The notes beneath the pieces are model-generated. The model was given only the letters and a program-made list of their open reading frames with translations. It ran no database searches and was not told the origin of the DNA. Shown piece by piece: positions 53,035 through 63,638 of a stretch of 64,000 bases of DNA. The DNA is from Folioceros fuciformis. Taxonomy: Eukaryota > Anthocerotophyta > Anthocerotopsida > Anthocerotales. Positions within the stretch are counted from its first letter, which is position 1, and each line of letters opens with the position of its first letter. Position numbers and translations under genes: made by a program. The stretch covers positions 267,481 to 331,480 of the forward strand of contig JBNGIO010006336.1 in the NCBI GenBank assembly GCA_049999805.1. The letters are read 5' to 3'.

Positions 53035-54316
53035 TTGCAACCTCCTCTCGTTACACGCCAGAAACTTAAGTGGCCTCGGATCCGCATAGTGATCCGCTCC
53101 TCAACTATCACAAATTCAAGGAGAAAGAAAGCTACCATTGCAGTTGGGAAGAAACCAAATTTGCAACGAGAAGATTATGAACGGATTCTCACATGGTTGG
53201 AGCATCCACCCAATTATGCCATGTGTTTCGGTGCACTTGGCCAAACCAGTATTGGCGAGCCACTCCGCAATGCTATGAAGGGCGTCAGCATGCTGGCAGA
53301 AGTAGTTAGCGAAGGCAGTAAGGGGCGATTATGTCTTGGTGTAAAAAGCATGAAGGAAAGATTTGCAACTTACAAAGCTAGGTACATGGAAGGCAAGAGA
53401 GACAACGGATAGTACAGGTTTTGCTGTTTCTGCAGATGACCTAAAGAGTGGCATTTTTATTGTTGCACATAAACTAGACACCATGTGTGCTTGGTTTCAT
53501 CGAATGGACTCTCTGCTTGGAGCCAAAGCAAATGTGGAGGCCCTATTTGAGCTTGATGGTGGATTGCATCAGACAACAGGAGTCCAACTGCAAGCTCCTT
53601 TGGCTGGAGAATTTCTCCCGCCCTTGAATGAAAGCATTCAGGACTCTAACATAGCCCCTAGTTTGAATGAAGGGGACTCCCAATTTCTAGATAAAGATGA
53701 ATCTAATATTCCTGATGAATGTAAATCTCAACTTCCACATTATGTGAACTTGGATGAGGACAATCCTCTACCTAGCGAAGTTGCTAATGGTGAAGAGGCT
53801 TTCCATATCAGGCTTAGGAAAAAGTATCAGGAACCTAGTTCTTCTCCATTTGTGAAGAAACGTGTAAGAACAACACCTACAGATGAGCACAAAGCTCCTC
53901 CTAAGCTAGGTATTAGATCAAGTGTGGGAGCATCTAAAATGCTTTTGCTGCTACCTACCGAGATGCAACCATTACAAAAGCTATATGTAAGTTGTTACCA
54001 ACTTGCAACCACTATGTTCAACACAATTTGTTTTTTTTCTTTTAACTTTGCTTCTAAATGCTCCTAACTTTCACAAGCAAGTGTATTATTGATTCAGAGA
54101 AAATGGAGCTTTCAAGGGAGGAAAGTCAATCCAAATTGAGGTGGGAGAAGGAAAAGAGAGAGATTGGATCGAAAAGAGGAGCAAGCACTATTACGGCAAC
54201 AACGCAAGGAAGAGGTTGATGAACGATTGAAGATGCAAAAAATATTGCTCATTCAAACTACGGTGCAGAAGGGCTACGACAACCAACAACTCGAGCACAT
54301 GCTGAAGTTCATTTGA
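53035..54316 (+). pseudogene. PIF/Harbinger ORF1 (Myb/SANT-like) remnant
   Basis: A broken gene for the accessory protein of a PIF/Harbinger-like transposon. The first piece (to about 53409) has a SANT/trihelix-like helical domain: LQREDYERILTWLEHPPNYA, CFGALGQTSIGEPLRNAM and KSMKERFATYKARY. The reading frame then shifts by one base near 53400 (TYKARYMEGKRDN to TGFAVSADDLKSG) and goes on through an acidic linker. The end is a coiled-coil tail in a third stretch, EEQALLRQQRKEEVDERLKM to LEHMLKFI and stop at 54316. No convincing ATG at the 5' end. Order and orientation, facing the transposase remnant, fit an old two-gene Harbinger element. Family assignment of ORF1 is by resemblance and context only. 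Confidence 0.6.
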
Positions 54317-54389
54317 GTAGTGGAAACTTAACTTCTCTTGTAGGTGTTATGTGAAGAAGGATAGATAAGGCTTGCAAGGTGTGTGGAAA

Positions 54390-55690
54390 ATGTTGTCTTT
54401 ATGATTTTGGTGCACGTGACAACAGTAGAATTCCTCGGTTGTAATTATTTGAAGAGTTGTTTTCCTTAAAGACTCTCTGAATGTTTCAGCATGATCACAA
54501 CCAACCCCAACTACGTCACCAAAAGAATCTACATGGTCAGTTGCCTCCAAGAGCATGTTTGTCCATGCATCACCTAGGTGGGCTAACATGTTGTGAAGGA
54601 CACAACATGCTGCAACCCAATAGACTGCACCTCATGTATCATAGTGACATTTTATTTGTTGTCTCGTTTCTCACAAAGAGGCTCAACAAGACTTCAAAAT
54701 TCCTATCAGTGCTCATTCCTAACTCTACTCTTAGCACGGTAGAAATTAAATTCCGCATTTTTTAACACATTTGATGTAGGAGACTTGTATGAGGGTAAGC
54801 AGTTAGCAGACAAATGGTAAGCAGAATCTGCAAGTATGTACTTCCTTGGTGAAAAGTGAGCTTGAGGGTCCTTGTATAGTTTCATGCGAGGGCAGTGATT
54901 TGTTTGTCCATCGCAAACAACTTGTATGTTGATGGAATACCTACCAAACATGGTAAGTGCTAATTCAACACTTGTGTATGCAGGATTAGTCATAATATCA
55001 GAAACAGAAACCTCAACATAGTACCTTATCTTTCGATTAAATATACTTCATCGTCTACCCCTAGTTTCTATGATGATGGTAATGTGCTGCCATCTAGGAA
55101 GCCCACACACCGGAAAAACCTTCCTCTTGCATGACATGACCAACTTCACAGCATCGTTTTGCAGTGAGCCATTTCAGCCATATGCTAAATTGGGCAAGTA
55201 TAGCTTCTATCACTCTGCTGGTAAACAAGAAAACAGTCCCTGCTCCAACACAAAATACAGCTCGCATCTTGCCCACACTTGCTCCAGTGCCATTGGCACC
55301 CAACCTACAGAGGGTCAAAGCTAATTGCCAAGCTGGGCTGTTTGGGAAAACCTAGAATCGTTGTTGAAGACCAAATGCCTCTCAAGGATTATAAATAGTG
55401 ACAAGAAGCCTTGGCGGGAGGTATGAAATACTTGCCTAAATTCATCATTAGCAATCATGGGGAAATAGTTTGAAAAGAAGTGCTCTAAATGATGTCTAGG
55501 CTCTCGAGCAGACAGATACCGGGAGGCACAAGTAAGGAAGAGAAGGTAAACAACCTCATCTTCATCAGACGATTTCTAAGGATAAGTCACGCATAGTAGC
55601 CAGAACAATCCACTGGGTAAGGTCGCTTAAAAATTGTCGCTGAATCTCATATTTGTAAAGCATGTATGTTGGAAGATAGCGCATCCAAAG
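54390..55690 (-). pseudogene. PIF/Harbinger DDE transposase remnant
   Basis: Read on the minus strand the pieces line up with Harbinger nucleases in the right order: FRQVFHTSRQGFLSLFIILE (about 55450), TLCRLGANGTGASVGKM (55318 on), then FGRYSINIQVVCDG, SPRKYILADSAYHLS and NFYRAKSRVRNEH (54993-54706), and near the end GAVYWVAACCVLHNMLAHLGDAW (about 54600). Frameshifts and stop codons separate the pieces: for example a frameshift before TLCRLG and TGA codons after the RNEH block. The catalytic Asp of the DSAY motif is still visible. The element is inactive. Terminal inverted repeats and target-site duplications were not found by eye. Confidence 0.75.
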
Positions 55691-55956
55691 GGAGAGAAGC
55701 TAGGAACTCGCAGCCATGAGAACGCACTTGTGACTCACGGGTCAGTAAATTTGTGTAGGGCTTTATAACTTTAGGCACGCCTGTAAGGTGGTCGCACTAC
55801 ACTCTGAAACCTCGTTGGAGTGAAAACCCTAGTAACTCACACGTGATGGGTTTAGTTAAATAGTCCTGGTCTGGCAACGGGAGTGCTAGCAAGCGGCCCT
55901 TTCGTGGCAGGGCATGCCGATATCGCAACCTGTCATCACCAATTTCAAGGGTACAC

Positions 55957-58097
55957 TTGCCTAATGTATATTTTGACTACGTATGTAGATATTGGTGCTC
56001 ATATGGACCAAAAGATTTCAGAAAAGGCACCACACCCAAGAATATATGCATAAAAATTGGATGTATGACAAATTTTGTTGTAAAGCAGTTGCTTTTATTT
56101 TCAAATGTGGCTCAAATCCTCCTTTGTGAAGGAGCGCATGTACATCGCGGATGTGAGGCTTGTCATGGCCCGCAATATGTGGGTCATTCTAAAATGTTTA
56201 GAGCTCCTTGGCTTTCGAGAGAGAAGAAAAACTGAGTGAAACATTGTCTTTATTGCAAGGTTTTTGTGTCGAAGATTATGCATTGACAAATTGTAGTTGT
56301 GTATGAGAAGATGGGGCGCTATACAGGACATGGACCTGGAGGTGACATTCAAGATGACTACTTACAATACATGAAATGGTAGGAGGAAGTAGGTGGGTGA
56401 AAACTCCATGCGATGATGCCAGTCCACCGAGATGTGGTTGAAAGTGAATGCTAATCTTATCTTCCATAGGTCAGAACCTGGTCAACCATTCGTTTTAGGA
56501 TTGAAAACTTTTTTAATGTGGCAAATGTTGGTGAAGCATGGGATTACTAGTGTTTTAGCCATGAATGCCACATTTGGTATGAAAAAGTATCGATACCACT
56601 TGTTCACTGTAATGGTTTTTGATCAACACCTAAATGGTATTCTAGTTGCTTGGGCACTAACACAGGAGGCTACTATCATTTCTCTAGTGTCATGGTTGAA
56701 GCTACTTCAACAAATAGCTCTCCACACGTTTGCAACATGGGTTCCTAGTTATTTTTTAGTTTATGATTGTTTGGTAGAGATAGGTGCATTCAAGTAGGTA
56801 TGAAGGGCACATATACATGTTGTTTTATGCTTAGGGCATGTTAGGAAAGCATAGCAACATAACCTTTTAAGGAAGGTGAAATGTAGTATTACAAGGAAGA
56901 AAATTTGGGCTACTCTTATAGAGATTATGTATGTGAAAGGCCGTGGTACATATGAAGATGCATGAGGTAGTGTATTATTAGAGTTCTTTTATAAGGAGTG
57001 GTATGGACGCTATTCGGCGTTTGTTGATTACTTCAAGAAATAGTGGGGTGAATCTATAGGTATCTTGCTCTTGTGAAGCTATGGGTATCTTGGTCTTGTG
57101 AATCTATAGGTATCTTGCTCTTATGTTGTAATTTTGTTTTGGTTATGTAAGGGTTGTATTCTTGGACGTATGTTGTGTGAGGGGTATTATGGTATGTGTT
57201 TAGTTTTTTTTTTTTTACCAGGTTCGTGATTGAAGAATTACAAGTTGTATCCTCATTCCAGACAAGATACCACATTTTATCGCTTTTGGAAAGAGTCTCT
57301 TTTACTAGAGGAGCGTGGCTAGGAAGGCGTATGGATTGGCTTTTGCATCAACTAGTGAATGAAAGAGGACGCCATTATTTGTACCTTAATTTCACTAAGG
57401 CTGGGGATTATAGACCAAATTTGAAGCCAGAGAAGATATATGAACATGATCTATTTGCAGCGAGAACCATTCCAAACACAGTTGTCACATTTCTGATGGA
57501 TGATGGGCCTATTATTACATATTGTATGTCCTCTAAAAATAGCGAGAGAATATATGTTATTGAGGCAACACACTCACCGTGGGTGTTTTGTAGTTGTGTG
57601 ATGGGGCAAAAAGGTTTCTATGCAAACATGTTGTGAAGGTGCAACAGGTTTGTGGTGTATTTAAACATACTTCTCATGTTTTGCGCCTTGCATGATGTAC
57701 CGATGGATATCATGGTGGAGCACAGGAAGGAGGGAGTGCGTTACCTGACCTGAATGTTGTTGACTCTAATGTTGTTGTTCAGACTGATGTGCTAGAAATG
57801 CCTAACCTATAGGATGTAATGGTGCAAAGCACGACTTGCAGTGTGACACCTAGCTTAAGGCACTCTAGAAATGTGAAAGAGTTCAAGCTGAAAAGACGTT
57901 GAGACTTGGATGTAATATGTAGGAATATTCTAAGCATGGTGAAAGCAAAGCCTGATATTTTTTTTGAGGTTTGTGCAATAATGCCCTTGTCATGTTGCTT
58001 TAGGCCTCGTCTATCCAAGCCACAACCTTCCTTATATCATGGAATTGGTCCCAAACAATGGAACGAACAGGTTGGTACGATTTGGAGTCGTTGAAGA
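55957..58097 (+). pseudogene. Mutator-like (MULE) transposase remnant with SWIM finger
   Basis: Several plus-strand pieces in order: a zinc-binding-like N-terminal piece (CSYGPKDFRKG...KIGCMTNFVVKQL...ACHG, 55957-56235); the DDE region (LGLKTFLMWQMLVKHGITSV, MNATFGMKKYRYHLFTVMVF, VAWALTQEA, 56432-56797); a C-terminal piece (57196-57636) with a SWIM-like WVFCSCVMGQKGFYANML; and a final piece ending near 58097. This matches MULE transposases of the MuDR/FAR1-related type. Frameshifts and stops between pieces, e.g. after EIGAFK at 56797, make it non-functional. The SWIM motif has lost its final Cys-x-His. Confidence 0.7.
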
Positions 58098-58719
58098 ATG
58101 GTCATGGCCAAGGAAGAAGAAAGGCACTCGGCAATTGTAGAGGATACCACTACGTCATGATACTTGTAGTGGTTTTATTTAAACTACTAGGTTGGGGAGG
58201 AGATTGTTTTGCTCATTCTGTGTTTCAATTTTTGTTTGTTGGATATAAGTTTTTGGTTGATGTGTAGCTGGGCTACATTGATGTTTAATGTGGTTGTGAT
58301 ATTGGTCAGCTGGTGTGGTGTTTAGCCGGATTGCTTTGGTGTTCAATCAGGATATGATGGTGTCCAGCTGATTTAGTGTTCAGCTCGGCTGATTTTATGT
58401 TCAGTCGGGCTGTGCTTATCAAGCCGGCTATTTTCTCTTTTCATTAATAGAAAATAGATTTATGTTATTAAGATAATAATCTTCAAACTCATTCTATTCT
58501 TCCCATGTGCCCAATCCATGGAATGCCGACGCTGTACGACAGCACACATTTGAATTAGGTCGATACACAATTTGAATATCTTGCGGGACGAGGGTGGGAT
58601 GACCTACTTGAGCTCCTCAACGTTGGAGAGATCGTCGAGTTGATCTCCAAGTCTTGGGAGAAAGCATTGAGTCCGTCCTGTCTCCAAAACAACAGTAGCT
58701 CCCTACTAGGCTGTTGAAA
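58098..58719. other. Transposon-derived spacer with weak tandem repeats
   Basis: About 620 bp between the MULE remnant and the receptor kinase stop. 58305-58415 has degenerate units of about 25-28 bp built on GTTCAGCTCGGCTGATTT / GTTCAGTCGGGCTG. The rest shows nothing recognisable. Confidence 0.45.
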
Positions 58720-61700
58720 TCAGAGATGTTGCATCTCCATTTCAGGGTAGGATGCACTAGAACTAAACTTCCATGAGGAGTGGGAACTTGAAGTACCAAC
58801 ATCACACCAAGCATTCCGTGGCTGATCCTTTCGGTGGGTATGATCCGATTGAGAGAAGCTCGAAGTGTCTGGGTCCCAGTGAAGACAAAGGGTTTGCAAC
58901 TCGTTCCGAACCTCTTTCATTTCCGGACGACCTCGGGATCGGGGGGCCAAGCACCGCACAGCCAAAGCGGCCAAACTGGCTATCGATGCCCTCCCATCCG
59001 CTGAACTGTACGTGTCCGCCAACACAGGGTCGATGAGTTCTTGCCACTCCTCGCTGTCCACGGCAGACAGTGCCAGGCTCGCCAAGGTGGTCACTTCATG
59101 CCCTCTCCCGAAAACAATGGCAGGCTTTGAAGAGATTAGTTCCATCAGCACAACTCCGAAGCTGTACACATCGCTCCTGGGAGTCAGCTTCAACGTGGTG
59201 TAATACTCTGGATCAATGTAGCCCGCGGTGCCTTGAATTGCCACTGTGGAAACATGAGTAGCTGCCCTGCTGGGAGCCAGCTTGGAGATGCCGAAATCTG
59301 CCACCTTAGCATTGAAGCCGTCGTCGAGGAGAATGTTGCAAGACTTGATGTCGCGATGAATGATGGGATGGTCAGCAGCCGAATGAAGGTAGGCCAGAGC
59401 ATCCGCAGTTTGTTGCGCTATGAGAAGGCGTTGCCTCCACGTGAGGGGAGAGAATCCTTGTATGGTTCCTTGAAGGTGCTCCTTGAGTGTGCCGTTGGGC
59501 ACAAACTCGAAGACGAGGAGAGGAATTTTGTTCTCCATGGAACAGCCCAGCAGCTTCACCAAGTGTCTGTGACTCACTCCCGACAGAATCCTGACCTCGT
59601 TCAGAAACTGGGACTTGTACTGAGGGGAGCCTTCACGCTTGCCCTTCTTGATGGCCACCGGGGTGCCATCGGCCAGGTTGCCACCGTAGACTGTGCCGAA
59701 GCCGCCGGCCCCGATCTGGGCCGAGTCCGAGAAGTTGGAGGTAGCTTTGCGGAGTTCCCGAAGAGGCATCACCGTCACCGTTTCCCTGTCCAGCAAGGTG
59801 GCAATCAAGTCCGCATCTTGCTGGTGCTTTTTGGAATACACTCTCCATCTCCACACGGAGAACAAACAACTGGCTGCGCAAACCAATAGGGCGGGAACAA
59901 CCACAGCCACAAGCACCCACGGTTTGACGCCAGCAGCAGCTTTCGTCCTGCAAGGCGGAAGAGGGTCGCCGCAGAGGCCCGGATTGTCGGCGAAGAAGCT
60001 GGCATGACTGAGTTGCGGGCTCAGGCCACCTGGAATGGGTCCTGACAGATTGTTGCTCGACAGATTGATGATCCTCAGGTTAGGCAATGCAAAGAAAAGC
60101 GTACCAGGAATTTCGCCAGACAGGGAGTTGTGGCTGAGGTCCAAAACTTGGAGACCCAGAGGAAAGCTGTATGGGATGGGGCCGGACAGCTTGCTGTGAG
60201 ATGCGTTGAAGTGCACCAGGCCGGGCATACCGGTGAAAAGCTCAGCCGGCATTGTTCCCTCCATGTTGGTGTAGCTCAGATCCAAGTCTTGGAGAGTGAC
60301 GGGTAGCCGTGGAGGAATGGGGCCAGATAATCTGTTGTTGGACAAGTTGAGGAAGGTCAATCTGGGCATTGAAAGGTCGAACAGGTTGTCCGGCACTTTT
60401 CCGGTCAGGTTGCAAGATGCCAGATCCAAGATGTGCAAGGAGTCCAGACTGGTCCCGGTACAATTGAGGCCGTCCGGCAATGGTATACCCAAGAGATCGG
60501 TGCCCGCTAGCCGAAATTCGAGCAGTGCGGGTTGATTTTTGGAACATCTTTTCTCCAGCATACTCTGCAAGGGATTGGGGAACCTCTCGGAAGGTGTCAT
60601 GATAAAATTGTTGTGGCTCAAGTCCCAAACTTCCCCAAAGAACGGGCCGTCCATCCGGAGCAAGTTGGTGAGGTCTCCAGTGAATTGGTTGCCTTGCAGT
60701 CGGACGCTGGTGGCGGATCGCGCTGAATCGGTGAGATGGCCAATCAAGTCACCAGACAAATGGTTGTTCTGAAGGCATAGATCTTTGAAGAAGAATTGGG
60801 GGCCGGGGAAGGAGAAAGGAAAAGTACCATTGAGCAGATTGTCACTCAGATCCAGACTATACCTTGTAGAGAATCCATGATACAAGAGGCTGCTCGAGGG
60901 ATTCTCGGGTATGCTGCCCACCAGAGAATTTCTGGAGAGATTCACCATCTTCCCCCCAGGTGCAGCAGTATATAACAAAGAGGCAGGAATACTGCCAGTT
61001 AGCTCATTTCCAGAGAGATCCAACCATCCGCTATCATGAATCCGAAAGTCCGCAGGGATGGGCCCCGACAAGTTGTTGTGGGACAAGTCCAGGTGCATCA
61101 GATTTGGCAACGCCGACAAGAGAGGGCCATGCAGATGGTTCCGTGACAGGTCCAACTCCTTAAGATTTGGAAAGTGGAGGCCTGAGAAATCCGGTACATT
61201 TCCCCTGAGTTGGTTCCGGGAAAGGTTCACCCGCTGTAGAGTAGATGTAGAATTCATGAGGAAGAACGAGTCGGGGAAGTCTGTGAAATTGTTCAGGGCG
61301 GCATCCAGGGAGAGCAGAGCTGGGGCAGCGGGGACCTCCCCGCTAAGACTGTTGTTGGTGAGAGAGAAATGAGTCAGGCGTGTAAACCGTTCCAAATTGG
61401 GGACGCTTCCGTTCAACAGGTTGTGAGACAGATCAAGGCTCACGAGTTTGGTGAGGTTCATCAATTTCTCAGAGATGCCTCCTGAGAGGGCATTGTTAGA
61501 AAGAGACAAAACAACAAGATCCAAGGACTCCGCCAAGCTCGGGAAGGAATTCCGGTCTCCTCCATTACTGCAGCCCCCATCCGAGTATAGGTATTGGAGG
61601 TGGGGTAGTGCGACCGAACTGAGAAGGCTGGGCGAGCACCAACTTCCGGACAAATCCAGCCACGTCAAGTCAAGCAACGAGAGTGAGAATTCAGCACAGG

Positions 61701-62136
61701 GATTGGAGGACAGGTCCACCTCTCGGAGGCTTGCTAGACCGCTCAACATGTTAAGCCTCCTTTCACAAGCAAGATTGCAACTGGAAAAGTCGAGCCTGTG
61801 CACAGCAAAATCGGCATTGCAAGACACCCGAGGCCAACCACACGGGGTATCGTCTCTAGCATTCCAGCTTGCGACGTCCTCCTCGCACTTCCCCAGGTCA
61901 TGAGTGGTGTTCTTCGCAAATTGCAACAAGAGCTGTGCATCGTCGGAGAGCTGGGCACGGACGTTGTATCCAAAACGGCATAACATCAAACTGCGCATCA
62001 AGAGTGCGACGCATATCCACAAGCTGAGGCCTGCATGCCTACCACCCCGGCCAGAACTGCAATAATCAAGCCGCCCTACCCTAACCTGCGCATGCGTTGC
62101 TATAGCAATGCCCGTCATCCCTACTTCCAAAAGCAT
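58720..62136 (-). CDS. LRR receptor-like kinase with WAK-like kinase domain
   Basis: Single exon, about 1138 residues if started at ATG 62136 (other in-frame ATGs at 62118, 61998 and 61986; the frame to 62172 starts with TTG). An N-terminal hydrophobic segment (LSLWICVALLMRSLML) precedes an LRRNT-like cap (WNARDDTPCGWPRVSC), then about twenty leucine-rich repeats of plant type (LSGEIPGTLFFALPNLRIIN, NNLSGPIPGG), a paired-Cys cap (NPGLCGDPLPPC), a membrane helix (VLVAVVVPALLVCAASCLF) and a Ser/Thr kinase. Kinase motifs intact: IGAGGFGTVYGG, Lys in AIKKG, HRDIKSCN, DFG, GTAGYIDPEYY. The subdomain VIII-X wording (ISSKPAIVFGRGHEVTTLAS) is nearest WAK-like kinases such as WAKL14. The HRD motif has Arg, so an RD kinase. 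Ligand unknown; plasma membrane expected. The start is uncertain. Confidence 0.88.
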   Translation of the reverse strand: MLLEVGMTGIAIATHAQVRVGRLDYCSSGRGGRHAGLSLWICVALLMRSLMLCRFGYNVRAQLSDDAQLLLQFAKNTTHDLGKCEEDVASWNARDDTPCGWPRVSCNADFAVHRLDFSSCNLACERRLNMLSGLASLREVDLSSNPCAEFSLSLLDLTWLDLSGSWCSPSLLSSVALPHLQYLYSDGGCSNGGDRNSFPSLAESLDLVVLSLSNNALSGGISEKLMNLTKLVSLDLSHNLLNGSVPNLERFTRLTHFSLTNNSLSGEVPAAPALLSLDAALNNFTDFPDSFFLMNSTSTLQRVNLSRNQLRGNVPDFSGLHFPNLKELDLSRNHLHGPLLSALPNLMHLDLSHNNLSGPIPADFRIHDSGWLDLSGNELTGSIPASLLYTAAPGGKMVNLSRNSLVGSIPENPSSSLLYHGFSTRYSLDLSDNLLNGTFPFSFPGPQFFFKDLCLQNNHLSGDLIGHLTDSARSATSVRLQGNQFTGDLTNLLRMDGPFFGEVWDLSHNNFIMTPSERFPNPLQSMLEKRCSKNQPALLEFRLAGTDLLGIPLPDGLNCTGTSLDSLHILDLASCNLTGKVPDNLFDLSMPRLTFLNLSNNRLSGPIPPRLPVTLQDLDLSYTNMEGTMPAELFTGMPGLVHFNASHSKLSGPIPYSFPLGLQVLDLSHNSLSGEIPGTLFFALPNLRIINLSSNNLSGPIPGGLSPQLSHASFFADNPGLCGDPLPPCRTKAAAGVKPWVLVAVVVPALLVCAASCLFSVWRWRVYSKKHQQDADLIATLLDRETVTVMPLRELRKATSNFSDSAQIGAGGFGTVYGGNLADGTPVAIKKGKREGSPQYKSQFLNEVRILSGVSHRHLVKLLGCSMENKIPLLVFEFVPNGTLKEHLQGTIQGFSPLTWRQRLLIAQQTADALAYLHSAADHPIIHRDIKSCNILLDDGFNAKVADFGISKLAPSRAATHVSTVAIQGTAGYIDPEYYTTLKLTPRSDVYSFGVVLMELISSKPAIVFGRGHEVTTLASLALSAVDSEEWQELIDPVLADTYSSADGRASIASLAALAVRCLAPRSRGRPEMKEVRNELQTLCLHWDPDTSSFSQSDHTHRKDQPRNAWCDVGTSSSHSSWKFSSSASYPEMEMQHL

Positions 62137-62734
62137 GCAACCAACAAATTCTCTTGTGTCGAGCAACTGCAATGAACCAAGGTTGAGGGCACCCGATCCG
62201 GTCCCTCACACACCTCATGCAATGAAAACTGAAGAGTAAAGATGAACTACAGACTTGCAGACTGTGGCAACCATCCCGAGGAAGTGGATCCCCCCGAGGG
62301 CGGGAGAAGACTTGTGTCAATTGTTCTTCTAAAAGACGCAGCCAGGCATCCACTTTCCAACCACCACATGCTTCACGTCGAGGCCCTGAGCTGGAAGCAG
62401 CCAACGGAACGTCTTGTCTTGACGTCACCAGGAACTTATGAGGTCCCATTTTCGGATTCCCGACCATCGGACCTGTAATACCATGTATAGTAGAATCTAA
62501 TGAATAAGGGTCATCCCTAACTTTGCTTAGTGTGAAGGCTATATATATAGAGTCTACCTATGTGTGGGAGTGAAAGTAGTAAGCTTTGTGAGTAAACAGA
62601 TTGAATCCGAGTAATGAGAGTTGAGCTTGGGATTTGCCCATGACTTTGTGTTTGTCTCCCTCCTCTCTTTTTTTCTGATAACGGGTAGATGCGCATAGAC
62701 CGTGCTAGCTTTTAGGGATAGGCAAAGCTTCCTC
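62137..62734. other. 5' region of the receptor kinase gene
   Basis: About 600 bp with the kinase promoter and 5' UTR. A TATATATAGA stretch lies near 62541. From about 62480 the sequence looks like a transposon-terminal region, but no defined ends were found. Confidence 0.4.
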
Positions 62735-63480
62735 TCACTCTCTTCTCCCGTTTTGCTTCCTTGACGCCTAGGCTGTCTCTCTTCTCCCGTTTTGCATCCT
62801 TGATAGGGTTGTTCTCTCTTCTCCGCTTTCCATCCTTGACAAGGCTGTGCTCTCTTCTCCCTCTTTCCATCCTTGATAGGGTTGTGCTCTCCTCTCCCTC
62901 TTTCCATCCTTGATAGGGTTGTGCTCTCCTGTCCCTCTTTCCATCCTTGATAGGGCTATTCTCTCTTCTCCCGCTTTCCATCCTTGACAAGGTTGTGCTC
63001 TTTTCTCCCTCTTTCCATCCTTGATAAGGCTATGCTCTCTTCTCCCGCTTTCCATCCTTAACAAGGCTATGCTCTCTTCTCCCACTTTCCATCCTTAACA
63101 GGGCTGTGCTCTCTTCTCCCGCTTTCCATCCTTGATAGGGCTGTGCTCTCTTCTTCCTCTTTCCATCCTTGATAGGGTTGTGCTCTCTTCTCCCGCTTTC
63201 CATCCTTGACAAGGATATGCTTTCTTCTCCCGCTTTCCATCCTTGATAGGGATGTGCTCTCTTCTCTGGCTTTCCATCCTTGATAGGCCTGTTCTCTCTT
63301 CTTCAGCTTTCCATCCTGGACATGGCTGTGCTCTCTTCTCCGGCTTTCCATCCTTGATAGGCCTATTCTCTCTTCTTCAGCTTTCTATCCTGGACATGGC
63401 TGTCCTCTCTTCTCCTGCTTTCCATCCTGGACATGGCTGTGCCCTCTTCTCCCTCTTTCCGTCCTTGACAAGGCTGTCCA
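62735..63480. repeat. 37 bp minisatellite, about 20 copies
   Basis: Head-to-tail pyrimidine-rich units, consensus CTTTCCATCCTTGATAGGGC TGTGCTCTCTTCTCCCG (37 bp). Because 37 is not a multiple of three, all minus-strand frames run open and give repetitive pseudo-proteins (GKREKRAQP..). Copies vary at a few positions (TTGATAGG / TTGACAAGG / CTGGACATGG), with a higher-order alternation in the last third (63280-63470). Confidence 0.9.
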
Positions 63481-63638
63481 ACCCTACCCTACTCATAAAA
63501 CAAATAAAAGGGGTAAAATAGTGGGACTGGGGAAAACAGAAACAACCATACGAAAGTAAATGCAGCGGTAACCGTACTAGCCATATGAAACAGGGACTAA
63601 AAAAACTCCGGGACATGGTCATGGCATGGGAGGTACTA

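Noticed and set aside
62554-63622. Overlapping minus-strand frames with GKREKRAQP-type repeats, resembling a repetitive protein
   Set aside because: They come from the 37 bp minisatellite, which is open in all three frames; no start context or non-repeat domain.
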